Part shown: in pieces, positions 23,626-31,300 of the stretch | How the letters are laid out: the number at the start of each line of letters is the position of its first letter | How positions within the stretch are numbered: position 1 is the stretch's first letter | Program-made: the position numbers and the translations under genes | DNA from: Frankiaceae bacterium | GTDB taxonomy: Bacteria > Actinomycetota > Actinomycetes > JAFAQI01 | Length of the DNA: 35,047 nt | Direction: 5' to 3' | Assembly: GCA_019239875.1 (NCBI GenBank) | Contig: JAFAZI010000179.1 | Location: forward strand, 1 to 35,047 | Notes under the pieces: model-generated | Database searches by the model: none | Told to the model about the DNA's origin: nothing | What the model saw: the letters and a program-made list of their open reading frames with translations, nothing else

Positions 23626-24135
23626 ATGCCGGTCGCGAACCTGCTCGTCGATGCCTTCAGTCGAGTCCGCGACGCGGTCCATGAAGTGGTCGAGGGGCTC
23701 GAGCCCGATGACCTGCTCCTGCGCGTCGACCGTGCGGCGAACCCAATCGGCTGGCTGGTCTGGCACCTGGCTCGAGTGGAGGACGACCACATCGCCGACG
23801 CCGCTGGGTCGGAGCAGGTCTGGACCTCGCAGGGCTACTACGAGCGGTTCGGCCTGCCGTACCCGGTCGAGGCACACGGCTACGGCCAGGGCAGCGACGA
23901 GGTCGGCCAGTTCGACGTACGCTCCCCCGACCTGCTGCTGTCGTACTACGACGCGGTCAACGACCAGACCCGTCGGTACGTCGCGGGCCTGTCGGACGAG
24001 GACCTCGAGCGGGTGGTCGACACGAGGTGGAACCCGCCGGTGACCCTCGGCGTACGCCTCGTCTCGGTGATCAGCGACGGCCTGCAGCACGCCGGCCAAG
24101 CCGCCTACGTCAAAGGCCTAGCCCGCCGCGACTGA
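23626..24135 (+). CDS. DinB-superfamily protein (mycothiol-dependent transferase-like, DUF664)
   Basis: A 169-residue four-helix-bundle protein of the DinB/DUF664 group. IGWLVWHLARVEDDHIAD holds His47 and His55, and LQHAGQAAYVKG supplies the third His of the metal site. In actinobacteria such proteins act as mycothiol S-transferases in detoxification, and this host makes mycothiol. The start ATG 23626 has GGAGG five bases upstream; GTG 23611 in frame would place that site inside the gene. Confidence 0.87.
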   Translation: MPVANLLVDAFSRVRDAVHEVVEGLEPDDLLLRVDRAANPIGWLVWHLARVEDDHIADAAGSEQVWTSQGYYERFGLPYPVEAHGYGQGSDEVGQFDVRSPDLLLSYYDAVNDQTRRYVAGLSDEDLERVVDTRWNPPVTLGVRLVSVISDGLQHAGQAAYVKGLARRD

Positions 24136-24153
24136 CCCCTACCGCCCCCCGCC

Positions 24154-24208
24154 GAGCCGCGCGAAGTGGGCCTAAATCGTCGACATTTGGGCCCGTTTCG
24201 CGTGGCTC
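24154..24208. repeat. Long palindrome, upstream copy, before the DUF559-like gene
   Basis: The left half reads GAGCCGCGCGAAGTGGGCCT then AAATCG, and the right half is its imperfect complement (CATTTGGGCCC, then GTTTCGCG, TGGCTC). Mismatches fall at isolated positions: a G/A after GAGCC, GT against AC after GCGAA, and T/C after GGGCC. It lies between the DinB stop (24135) and the DUF559-like start. The left-arm pattern GCCGAGCCnnGCGAAnnGGGCCTAAA recurs in the same orientation at 25147, directly after the gene. Confidence 0.75.
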
Positions 24209-24264
24209 GCTGCGCTGTGGACGGCGTGCAGCGCGATTTCGCTAGGCGCGGCATCCTGCCGCTC

Positions 24265-25170
24265 GTGCCAGCGAGTCAACCCATCCCAGCCGAGTTACGC
24301 CGCGCGCCGTTCACGACTAGCCGCGCCGCGCAGCTGGGGGTCTCGCGATACGTCGTGCGCGGGCCGGAGTTCCGGAAATTGTTTCGCGGAGTGTGGGCAC
24401 ATGTGGACCTGCCGGACACGCTGGCCCACCGGCTCGCGGCAGTGCGTCTGGTCCTTCCGGACGGCGCGTTCATCTGCGGCCTGACGGCCGCGTGGGTCTA
24501 CGGCATCGACGTGCAGGATCGCCGAGCCGACCTGGTGTGGATGGGGACCCGCACTGGACGCCGACTCAGAGACCGAGCGGGCTGCATGTCGCGTGAGATC
24601 ACGGTTGCCGCTGGTGACCTGCAAGTCCTCGACGGGGCTTACATCACGACGCCGTTGCGAACCGTCTTCGACTGCGGCCGATGGCTCTCCCTCGTCGAGG
24701 GAACCGTGGTGGCGGACGCCCTGTCACATGCCGGCCTGGTCACCGCCGAAGAACTGACGGCGTACGCCGCATCGCATCGAGGCCTTCGCGGCATTCGGAC
24801 CCTCGACCGCGTGATCGACCTGATGGAACCGAAAGCTGAATCACCCATGGAGACGCGGGTCCGTCTGTTGCTTGTCCTGTCGGGCCTGCCCAGACCTGAG
24901 GCGCAGATCGTGCTCGAAGACGACTTCGGGTTCGCCGCCCGCGGCGACATGGGATACCGCGCCGAGAAGCTGATGATCGAGTACGACGGCTCCGGCCACT
25001 GGGGCCAGCTCGCGGCGGACGAGCGCCGGCGATCACGGATGCGTGATCTCGGCTGGGAGGTGATCGTCGTAACCCGGGACGACTACTACAAATGGCCGGA
25101 CGAGCTCGTTGCTCGCGTCGCCGCGAAACTTCGCGAGCGTCGCGCGCCGAGCCCTGCGAACCGGGCCTAA
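24265..25170 (+). CDS. DUF559/Vsr-like nuclease-fold protein with AbiEi-type winged helix
   Basis: A 301-residue protein. The N-terminal part (about 10-60) looks like the winged helix of AbiEi-type proteins (FTTSRAAQLGVSRYVVRGPEFRKLF, RGVWAH). A middle region includes ITTPLRTVFDCGRWLS. The C-terminal 100 residues have the DUF559 PD-(D/E)xK layout: Glu196 in SPMETRVR, Asp228 in ARGDMGY, Glu239 in LMIEYDG, then H and DERRRSRMRDLGWEVIVVT. Whether it cuts DNA is unknown; relatives are labelled type IV toxin-antitoxin or endonuclease-like. The start is uncertain: GTG 24265 is chosen, GTG 24217 is possible; neither has a good Shine-Dalgarno. Copies of a long palindrome stand on both sides, the second overlapping the last codons. 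Confidence 0.8.
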   Translation: MPASQPIPAELRRAPFTTSRAAQLGVSRYVVRGPEFRKLFRGVWAHVDLPDTLAHRLAAVRLVLPDGAFICGLTAAWVYGIDVQDRRADLVWMGTRTGRRLRDRAGCMSREITVAAGDLQVLDGAYITTPLRTVFDCGRWLSLVEGTVVADALSHAGLVTAEELTAYAASHRGLRGIRTLDRVIDLMEPKAESPMETRVRLLLVLSGLPRPEAQIVLEDDFGFAARGDMGYRAEKLMIEYDGSGHWGQLAADERRRSRMRDLGWEVIVVTRDDYYKWPDELVARVAAKLRERRAPSPANRA

Positions 25171-25207
25171 ACCGGCCCTTCGAAGGCCCGGTTCGCGCGG
25201 CTCGGCG
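25145..25207. repeat. Long palindrome, downstream copy, overlapping the DUF559-like stop
   Basis: The left arm (25145-25169, CGCCGAGCCCTGCGAACCGG and on) and the right arm (25183-25207) match at all but two or three of 25 positions, around a 13-bp centre. The TAA stop of the nuclease-fold gene (25168-25170) lies at the end of the left arm, so the last seven or so residues (SPANRA region) are encoded by the repeat. The core GCCGAGCCnnGCGAAnnGGGCCTAAA is shared with 24152. It could serve as a terminator for both this gene and the convergent DUF1272 gene. Confidence 0.75.
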
Positions 25208-25220
25208 GAAGATGCCAGGG

Positions 25221-25463
25221 TCAGACGCAGGCGGGGTTGGTGCCTATCACCCGCTCCGTGGACGGCGGGTTGAGGGCGAGCAACGCCTCGGGCCGCGTCG
25301 GTCTCGGCGTGAAGTTGCCGCCGCAGTTGGGACACGTGTTGTCGAGGCGGTGCTCAACGCACTCGGCGCAGAAGGTGCACTCGTAGGTGCAGATCCGAGC
25401 CAGCGGGTCGCCATTCGGCAGGTCGCGGTCGCAGCACTCACAGTTCGGGCGAAGTTCGAGCAT
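25221..25463 (-). CDS. DUF1272 zinc-ribbon protein
   Basis: An 80-residue protein rich in Cys: MLELRPNCECCDRDL, ICTYECTFCAECVEH and NTCPNCGG form several CxxC pairs that should bind two zinc ions. This is the DUF1272 family signature. The start ATG 25463 is chosen because family members begin MLELRPNC; TTG 25469 is in frame. No role is known. It follows the dCTP deaminase stop by 17 bp on the same strand. Confidence 0.92.
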   Translation of the reverse strand: MLELRPNCECCDRDLPNGDPLARICTYECTFCAECVEHRLDNTCPNCGGNFTPRPTRPEALLALNPPSTERVIGTNPACV

Positions 25464-25480
25464 GACCAAACTGTGGCTGA

Positions 25481-26632
25481 TCAGCCGGTGTGCGACAACC
25501 CGGTTTTGCGAAAGTGCTTGCCGAGGGTCTCGGTCTGGCGCTGGTAGTTCGACCCGATCCCCTGCCCGTAGAGCAGCGTCGGCGCCTCGAGCATCCGCTC
25601 GAAGGTCAGCTTGCAGACCCGCTGGCGGTGCTCGACCATGAACGGTACGTCGTGGGCCCGCACCTCGAGCGCCGCGGTGGAGCCCTGGAACCGGCCCTGC
25701 GAGTCGTAGCCGAACCCTGGGTCGAAGAACCCGGCGTAGTGGGTGCGCAGCTCACCGCTGGTGGGGTCGTACGCCGTCATCTCGGCGGCGAGCGTCGGCG
25801 GGATGCTGACCGCCTCGTTGGACATCAGTAGGTAGAACTGCTTCGGCGAGAGCACGATGCGGTTGCCGTCCTCGCGGCGTACCCGCTCCCAGTAGTACTC
25901 GGGATCGGCCTCGCCGATCTGGGTGAGGTCCAGCAGCCGCGCACTCTCGCGGGCCCGGTACCCGACCTCGCCGGCCGCATTGCCACGCAGGTCGAGATCG
26001 AGGAACAGCCCGTCGGACAGCGCCAGCTCGTCGGCGGGGACGGGCGCGCCGTCGGCAAACAAGATCGGCTCGCGGCGGTGATGATCGCGGACCTCATCAT
26101 CGGTGAGGCCGACCCGGCCGACCGACAGACGCAGCTGGTTGAGTGACAGGTCCTCGCGCACCCGGATCGGGAAGGACAGCGGGACCACCTCGAGGTAGAG
26201 GCCGCCGCGATAGCCCGAGGCGATCTCGTCGAAGCGGTAGCTGCCGTCGGTGATGACGCGCGTGAACACATCGGCCCGGCCGGTCGAGCTCTTGGGATTC
26301 GCTTTGGCCCGCACATTGCCGGGCAGGTCGAGGCTCTCCTTGAGCGGGATCAGGTACGGCCGGTTCGTCTCGAGCACCGAGCCCTCGCGGTGGAGGTCGA
26401 TCTCGTCGACGATGAACTCCTTGAGCCGCGCTTCGACCGTGTCGCTGGCCGGCAGGAAGCTGCACCGGATCCGATAGGCGACCTCACCGAGCCGAAGGTC
26501 GAGGCTGGCCGGCTGGACGTTGTCCTGCGGGATCTTGAAGGCGCCTGCGTCGATGACACCCGCCGCGATCGCGGCGTCGAGGTACTGGTTGGGCAGGACG
26601 CCTTCCTTGCCCTCCGGCAGCCCGAACTCCAT
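25481..26632 (-). CDS. dcd: dCTP deaminase, long two-domain form
   Basis: A 383-residue protein with two successive dUTPase-like domains. The first (about 1-180) has NVQPASLDLRLGEVAYRIRC, ANPKSSTGRADVFTRVITDG and GGLYLEVVPLSFPIRV; the second (about 215-383) has LSPKQFYLLMSN, YAGFFDPGFGYD and AALEVRAHDVPF. This is the long 2'-deoxycytidine 5'-triphosphate deaminase family, which turns dCTP into dUTP for thymidylate synthesis. It is about twice the length of the usual actinobacterial Dcd. The start is ATG 26632 with AGGA seven bases before it. Confidence 0.88.
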   Translation of the reverse strand: MEFGLPEGKEGVLPNQYLDAAIAAGVIDAGAFKIPQDNVQPASLDLRLGEVAYRIRCSFLPASDTVEARLKEFIVDEIDLHREGSVLETNRPYLIPLKESLDLPGNVRAKANPKSSTGRADVFTRVITDGSYRFDEIASGYRGGLYLEVVPLSFPIRVREDLSLNQLRLSVGRVGLTDDEVRDHHRREPILFADGAPVPADELALSDGLFLDLDLRGNAAGEVGYRARESARLLDLTQIGEADPEYYWERVRREDGNRIVLSPKQFYLLMSNEAVSIPPTLAAEMTAYDPTSGELRTHYAGFFDPGFGYDSQGRFQGSTAALEVRAHDVPFMVEHRQRVCKLTFERMLEAPTLLYGQGIGSNYQRQTETLGKHFRKTGLSHTG

Positions 26633-26661
26633 CACGGAATCCTAGACGTCCCGGACACGCA

Positions 26662-26719
26662 AAACTGCGGGCCACGCACCCTCGGCCGGCTGGCGGCTTC
26701 GGGGCGCGGCCCGCAGTTT
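26662..26719 (-). terminator. Strong hairpin terminator after the secreted TIG protein gene
   Basis: AAACTGCGGGCC (26662-26673) and GGCCCGCAGTTT (26708-26719) are perfect complements. The stem extends inward as ACGCACCC against GGGGCGC with two mismatches, giving about 17 pairs. Read on the minus strand, the stem ends in TTTT at 26661-26664, 13 or more bases after the stop at 26732, a fair intrinsic terminator. It also separates the upstream gene from the dCTP deaminase start. Confidence 0.7.
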
Positions 26720-26731
26720 GTCAGTCGCGCG

Positions 26732-28168
26732 TCAGGAGTACTTGTAGTGATCGACGCCGACCACTGCGCTGTCGCCCTGAGCGTTGTGCACGATCACGTC
26801 CACCTGGCCGGCCGCATGTGCCGGGACCGTCACCTTGAGGTGGGTCGGGTCGATGAGCGTGAACGTCGCCGGCACGGTGCCGAACTTCACCGAGTCGGTG
26901 CCGCCGTACGTCGTGCCGATGATGGTGATCGTCGCGCCGCCCGCGGTGCTACCGGCGTGCGAGCTCATCGAATGGATCGTCGGCTTCGCGTTCGGGTAGT
27001 AACCCTGCAGGCAGCCACCCCGGCCCGCGCCGAAGTCGTAGTTGCTGAACTCCTCCTGGGTCAGGTAGTGGTGTCCGTTGATGGTCTGGTTGTAGAGGGC
27101 TCCCGCCGTACCGGACGCCGCGCCGTACGCGTAGGCGCACTCGTCACCGTTCTCGTAACCGGAGCTGTCGTACCAGCCGGCGCTCACGTCCGGGTCGGTG
27201 ATGGCCTCGGCTATCTCGTGGCTGAGCGGGCTGATCTCGACATCGGCGTCAGTGTCGCCGTTCGGCGCCTCGTTGGTCGGGAACGACGCCTCACTGCCAC
27301 AGGTGAACGGGATCACCGACGAGTAGACCGGGAACGGCATGTTCGCGTACACAGTCTTGTTGTCGCCCATCATGCTGTGGTACGCGCAGTACGTCGCGCT
27401 CGGTGAGGCGTTGAGGGTGCACGCCTGGCCGACCGGGTTGCCCGGGTAGAAGCACGACTCGACGTGCTTGGGCAGGAACATGACGTACATGTGGCCGTTG
27501 TCGCGAGGCAGGCCGCGGGCCGCAACGACCCGGTCGATCTCCGCGCTGACCTGGTCATCATCGAGACAGGTCGAGTATCCCGAGTTGTCGGAGTAGACCG
27601 GTCCGGTGTTGGTCGTGCAGCCAGCTGCCGGGTATGGCTGGGTGTCGTTGATGATCGCCCAGCGCTGCATCCGGTAGTTGATGTAACCGGTGCTGCCGTA
27701 GTACTCCCACAGCGTCGAGAAGACGTTCGTCGCCTTGTCGCTGTCGGCCGCCGCGTCGGCGAGGTACCGGTTGATGAGCGACTTGTACGACGCGGTGAAG
27801 CTGTAGCCCGACGGCGCCCAGTAGATCGGCGTGATCGAGACCTTGTCACCTGTCGAACGCGTCGACATCATCTTGCCGCCGTGGAACAGCAGCGGCGGCG
27901 TGCCACCGCCACCGTTCGGGTCCTTGCCGATCGTGCCGTTGGCGCACGGGCCCGACGACCCCTTGCTGGCCGCCCGGCTGATGCCGCCGAACTTACCCAC
28001 CCGGGTGACACCGGGTTTGACATTGCTGCTGCTGCAGCTGCTGCTGGTGCCGGACGCCGAGGCGATGCCGGGCGCGAACGACGTCGCGATTCCCGCCACC
28101 AGCAGCGACGCGGCCGCGACACCGACGGTCGCGGTGCGACGCCGGTGTCGAACGATTGATTCGAACAT
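26732..28168 (-). CDS. Secreted EXORDIUM/phi-1-like protein with C-terminal IPT/TIG domain
   Basis: A 478-residue exported protein. Arg-rich residues 7-12 and a hydrophobic stretch to about 38 (ending ASA-SG) form a signal peptide. After a Ser/Gly-rich linker, the core contains SITPIYWAPSGYSF and LSHEIAEAITDPD (316-328) followed by GWYDSSGYENGDECAYAYG. These match plant phosphate-induced/EXORDIUM proteins and fungal or bacterial relatives, whose HExxE-like motif hints at a metalloprotease-type site. Residues about 395-478 form a TIG/Ig-like domain (GGATITIIGTTYGGTDSVKFG). Several Cys suggest disulfides. The start ATG 28168 follows AAGGGGG. Substrate unknown. Confidence 0.85.
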   Translation of the reverse strand: MFESIVRHRRRTATVGVAAASLLVAGIATSFAPGIASASGTSSSCSSSNVKPGVTRVGKFGGISRAASKGSSGPCANGTIGKDPNGGGGTPPLLFHGGKMMSTRSTGDKVSITPIYWAPSGYSFTASYKSLINRYLADAAADSDKATNVFSTLWEYYGSTGYINYRMQRWAIINDTQPYPAAGCTTNTGPVYSDNSGYSTCLDDDQVSAEIDRVVAARGLPRDNGHMYVMFLPKHVESCFYPGNPVGQACTLNASPSATYCAYHSMMGDNKTVYANMPFPVYSSVIPFTCGSEASFPTNEAPNGDTDADVEISPLSHEIAEAITDPDVSAGWYDSSGYENGDECAYAYGAASGTAGALYNQTINGHHYLTQEEFSNYDFGAGRGGCLQGYYPNAKPTIHSMSSHAGSTAGGATITIIGTTYGGTDSVKFGTVPATFTLIDPTHLKVTVPAHAAGQVDVIVHNAQGDSAVVGVDHYKYS

Positions 28169-28331
28169 GCAGATTGCCCCCTTATGGCAACGATTCCACC
28201 CGTGTTGGACCCTCAGTCATTACGACTTCCGAGTCGCAGGGGTCTGGGGCGCCCGCACAATTCTGCCTGACGGAAGGCCGCTGTCAATCGAAGTTGAGAA
28301 AATCGGTTTGCCGGCGCCTGACGCCGGCCGG
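28169..28331. promoter_or_regulatory. 163-bp intergenic region upstream of the secreted protein gene
   Basis: This gap lies between the start of the secreted protein gene and the end of the SDR operon, both on the minus strand. It holds the AAGGGGG ribosome-binding site (about 28177-28183), a small perfect repeat CGACT-TCCG-AGTCG at about 28219-28232, and a hairpin GCCGGCG/CGCCGGC (about 28312-28330) right after the SDR stop that may end the upstream operon. No confident -35/-10 pair was identified. Confidence 0.45.
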
Positions 28332-29129
28332 CTACGGACGGTCAGGCAGGTTCGTCCAGCCGGCGCCCGAGGCGCGCCGGTACCAACCGGACGCCGCGAG
28401 CGTGCCGCCGTCGACCGGGATCGTGTGACCGGTCACGAACCGGGACTGGTCAGAGGCAAGAAACAACGCGACCTCGGCGTAATCGGACACGTGGCCGAAC
28501 CGCCCGAGCGGCACCCACGACTCGATCAGCGCCGGGTCGCGATCACGGAGCATCGACGCGGCCGGCGTCTGCGGGGTGTCGGCGAGATCCGGCGCGATGC
28601 CGTTGACCCGGATGCCGAGGCCGCCGACCTCGACGGCGAGACTGCGGGTGAAGGCCACCACGGCCGCTTTGAACGCCGAGTAGACGGTGTTGTGCGGGAT
28701 GCCGCGATAGGCCTCAACGGTCGACAGGCTGATGATCGATCCGGCGCCGTTGTCGATCATCGACGGCAGCACCGCCCGCGTCATGCGGAAGACGTGCTTG
28801 AGATTGATCTCGAAGTGGGCGTCCCACTCTGTCTCGCCGGTGTTCACGAATCGACCAGGCGGGCGGTAGTCGCCAACGTTGTTGACCAGTACGTCGATCC
28901 GGCCGTCGCCTGCTGTCATCGCGGCCTCGCACACCCGCTCGACCGCCTCTGGGTCACGCACGTCGCCGACGATCGCTGCCACCTCGTCGGGCAGGTCGCG
29001 ACAGGCGGCCTCGTCGACGTCGAGGCACACGACCGTCGCGCCCGCCTCGACGAAGCGGCGCGTGATGCCGCCACCGATCCCGCCCGCGCCGCCGGTGACG
29101 ATCGCGGTCTTGCCGTCAAGCTCCGCCAT
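28332..29129 (-). CDS. SDR family oxidoreductase, copy 2
   Basis: A 265-residue classical short-chain dehydrogenase: cofactor motif TGGAGGIGGG, Asp in CLDVDEAAC favouring NAD, NNVG in place of the common NNAG, catalytic Ser in SLSTVEAY and YSAFK (Tyr-x-x-x-Lys), and C-terminal TGHTIPVDGGTLA. The ATG at 29129 overlaps the stop of the other SDR by one base (TAATG). It is the last gene of the amine-catabolism operon, probably reducing or oxidising an alcohol or aldehyde intermediate; the substrate is not evident. Confidence 0.9.
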   Translation of the reverse strand: MAELDGKTAIVTGGAGGIGGGITRRFVEAGATVVCLDVDEAACRDLPDEVAAIVGDVRDPEAVERVCEAAMTAGDGRIDVLVNNVGDYRPPGRFVNTGETEWDAHFEINLKHVFRMTRAVLPSMIDNGAGSIISLSTVEAYRGIPHNTVYSAFKAAVVAFTRSLAVEVGGLGIRVNGIAPDLADTPQTPAASMLRDRDPALIESWVPLGRFGHVSDYAEVALFLASDQSRFVTGHTIPVDGGTLAASGWYRRASGAGWTNLPDRP

Positions 29130-29902
29130 TACAGCGGCGTGACGTACGCGCCGGAGATGCCGCCGTCGACCAGGAACGTCGACGCGGTGATGAATGACGA
29201 GTCGTCACTCGCGAGGAATGCCACCGCTCCTGCGATCTCCTCCGGCTCACCGAACCGTCCCATCGGCACGTGCACCAACCGGCGGGCCGCGCGCTCAGGG
29301 TCCTTGGCGAACAGCTCCTTGAGCAACGGGGTGTTGATCGGCCCTGGGCACAGCGCGTTCACGCGCACGCCTTCGCGGGCGAACTGCACGCCGAGCTCGC
29401 GCGTCATCGCGAGCACCCCGCCCTTGCTGGCCGTGTAGGAGATCTGCGACGTCGCTGAGCCGAGCACCGCGACGAAGGACGCTGTGTTGATGATCGACCC
29501 GCCGCCGTTCTCCCGCATGTGGGCGATCGCGTACTTCGAGCACAGGTAGACGGACTTCAGGTTGACGTCCTGCACCCGCTGCCACGCGTCGACGTCGGTC
29601 GTGAGGATCGAGTCGTCCTCTGGCGGCGAGATCCCCGCGTTGTTGAACGCCACGTGCAGCCCGCCGTACTTCGACACCGCGAGATCGACCATCGCCTGCA
29701 CGTCTGACTCGGACGTCACGTCGACCTTGACGAACTCGCCGCCGACCTCGTCGGCCGCCGCCCTGCCTGCGGCCTCGTCGATGTCGGCGCACACGACCTT
29801 CGCGCCCTCGGACGTGAACCGCCGCACGGTCGCGAGACCGATGCCGCCGCCCGCCCCCGTGACGACAGCGACCTTGCCGGCCAGCCGCCCTCCCTCTGTC
29901 AT
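29129..29902 (-). CDS. SDR family oxidoreductase, copy 1
   Basis: A 257-residue classical SDR: TGAGGGIG, CADIDEAAG (NAD-type Asp), FNNAGIS, catalytic NTASF with YTASK, and ITASTFLVDGGISGAY. The start ATG 29902 has AGAGGGG seven bases upstream and lies 19 bp after the aldehyde dehydrogenase stop. In the comparable mycobacterial cluster (Rv2857c-Rv2860c) a single SDR follows the aldehyde dehydrogenase; here there are two, clearly distinct from each other. Confidence 0.92.
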   Translation of the reverse strand: MTEGGRLAGKVAVVTGAGGGIGLATVRRFTSEGAKVVCADIDEAAGRAAADEVGGEFVKVDVTSESDVQAMVDLAVSKYGGLHVAFNNAGISPPEDDSILTTDVDAWQRVQDVNLKSVYLCSKYAIAHMRENGGGSIINTASFVAVLGSATSQISYTASKGGVLAMTRELGVQFAREGVRVNALCPGPINTPLLKELFAKDPERAARRLVHVPMGRFGEPEEIAGAVAFLASDDSSFITASTFLVDGGISGAYVTPL

Positions 29903-29921
29903 GTCGCAGCCCCTCTGGTCA

Positions 29922-31286
29922 CTAGCTGGTGGAGATGAACACGTTCTTGGTCTCGGTGAAGGCGAACGGCGCGTCCGGGCCGAGCTCGCGGCCGAGGCCG
30001 CTGGACTTGAAGCCCCCGAATGGCGTCCAGTAGCGGACCGACGAGTGCGAGTTGACGGAGAGGTTGCCGGACTCGATCCCGCGCGCGACCCGAATGGCGC
30101 GTCCGACATCGCGCGTCCAGATCGAGCCCGACAACCCGAATTCGCTGTCGTTGGCGATCCGGATCGCGTCGGCCTCGTCGTCGAACGGAACAACGGCGAC
30201 CACGGGACCGAAGATCTCCTCGTGCAGCACACGATCACTCAGATCTGTCGGAGCGAGAACCGTCGGCGGATACCAGAACCCGGGACCGTTGGGCGCCGAC
30301 CCGCGGAACGCGACGATCGAGTCGTCCGGCACGTACGACGCGACGGTCTCGCGCTGCTTGGCCGTGATGAGCGGCCCCATCTCCGCCTTCTCGTCACCCG
30401 GATCCGTGACGACGACGTTCTTCACCGCGGTCTCGAACGCGGCCATGAACTCCTCGTACGCCGTCCGCTCGACGAGGATCCGCGACCGCGCGCAGCAGTC
30501 CTGACCCGCATTGTCGAAGACGGCGTACGGCGCGGTGGCCGCGGCCTGCGCGAGGTCGGAGTCGGCGAAGACGACATTGGCGCTCTTGCCGCCGAGCTCG
30601 AGGGTGACCGCCTTGATCTGCTTCGCGCAGCCGGCCATCACCTGCTGCCCGACCTCCGTCGAGCCGGTGAAGACGATCTTCGCGACGTCGGGGTGGTCGA
30701 TGAAGCGCTGCCCGACGACGGAACCCTTGCCCGGCAGGACCTGGAAGACGTCCTCGGGAAGGCCCGCGTCGAGGGCGAGCTCGGCCAGGCGCATGGCGGT
30801 CATCGGCGTGACCTCGGCCGGCTTGAGCACCACACAGTTCCCGGCGGCAAGCGCCGGCGCGAAACCCCACGACGCGATCGGCATCGGGAAGTTCCAGGGG
30901 ACGATCACCCCGACGACGCCGAGCGGCTCGTGGAAGGTGACGTCGATGCCGTCGGCGACGGGGATCTGCTGCCCGATCAGCCGCTCCGGTGCCGCGGAGT
31001 AGTAGGCGATGACGTCACGGACGTTGCCTGCCTCCCACCGCGCGTTGGCGATCGTGTGTCCCGAGTTGCGCACCTCGAGCTCCGCAAGCTCCTCGCGATG
31101 CGTGTCGACGACCTCCGCGAACCGTCTCAGCAGCCTGGCGCGGTCGCCGGGGCTGACCGCCCGCCACGCCGGAGATGCGGCGCGGGCACGGGCGATCGCT
31201 TCGTCGGTCTGCTCGGCGTCGAGCAACGACACGGTGGTGACGACCTGTTCGGTCGCGGGATTGATGACGTCGTACGTCGCGGTCAC
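29922..31286 (-). CDS. Aldehyde dehydrogenase (AldC/PuuC-like)
   Basis: A 454-residue NAD(P)-dependent aldehyde dehydrogenase. It contains VIVPWNFPMPI (cofactor entry), KPAEVTPMTA, FTGSTEVGQQV, catalytic Glu in LELGGKSAN, catalytic Cys in NAGQDCCARSR and EEIFGPVVAVVPF. In gamma-glutamylated polyamine routes this step oxidises a gamma-glutamyl-aminoaldehyde to the acid. The start GTG 31286 is preceded by AAGGAA overlapping the upstream stop. It sits between the ligase-like glutamine synthetase homologue and the SDRs. Confidence 0.92.
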   Translation of the reverse strand: MTATYDVINPATEQVVTTVSLLDAEQTDEAIARARAASPAWRAVSPGDRARLLRRFAEVVDTHREELAELEVRNSGHTIANARWEAGNVRDVIAYYSAAPERLIGQQIPVADGIDVTFHEPLGVVGVIVPWNFPMPIASWGFAPALAAGNCVVLKPAEVTPMTAMRLAELALDAGLPEDVFQVLPGKGSVVGQRFIDHPDVAKIVFTGSTEVGQQVMAGCAKQIKAVTLELGGKSANVVFADSDLAQAAATAPYAVFDNAGQDCCARSRILVERTAYEEFMAAFETAVKNVVVTDPGDEKAEMGPLITAKQRETVASYVPDDSIVAFRGSAPNGPGFWYPPTVLAPTDLSDRVLHEEIFGPVVAVVPFDDEADAIRIANDSEFGLSGSIWTRDVGRAIRVARGIESGNLSVNSHSSVRYWTPFGGFKSSGLGRELGPDAPFAFTETKNVFISTS

Positions 31287-31300
31287 GGCTCGGTCGTTCC

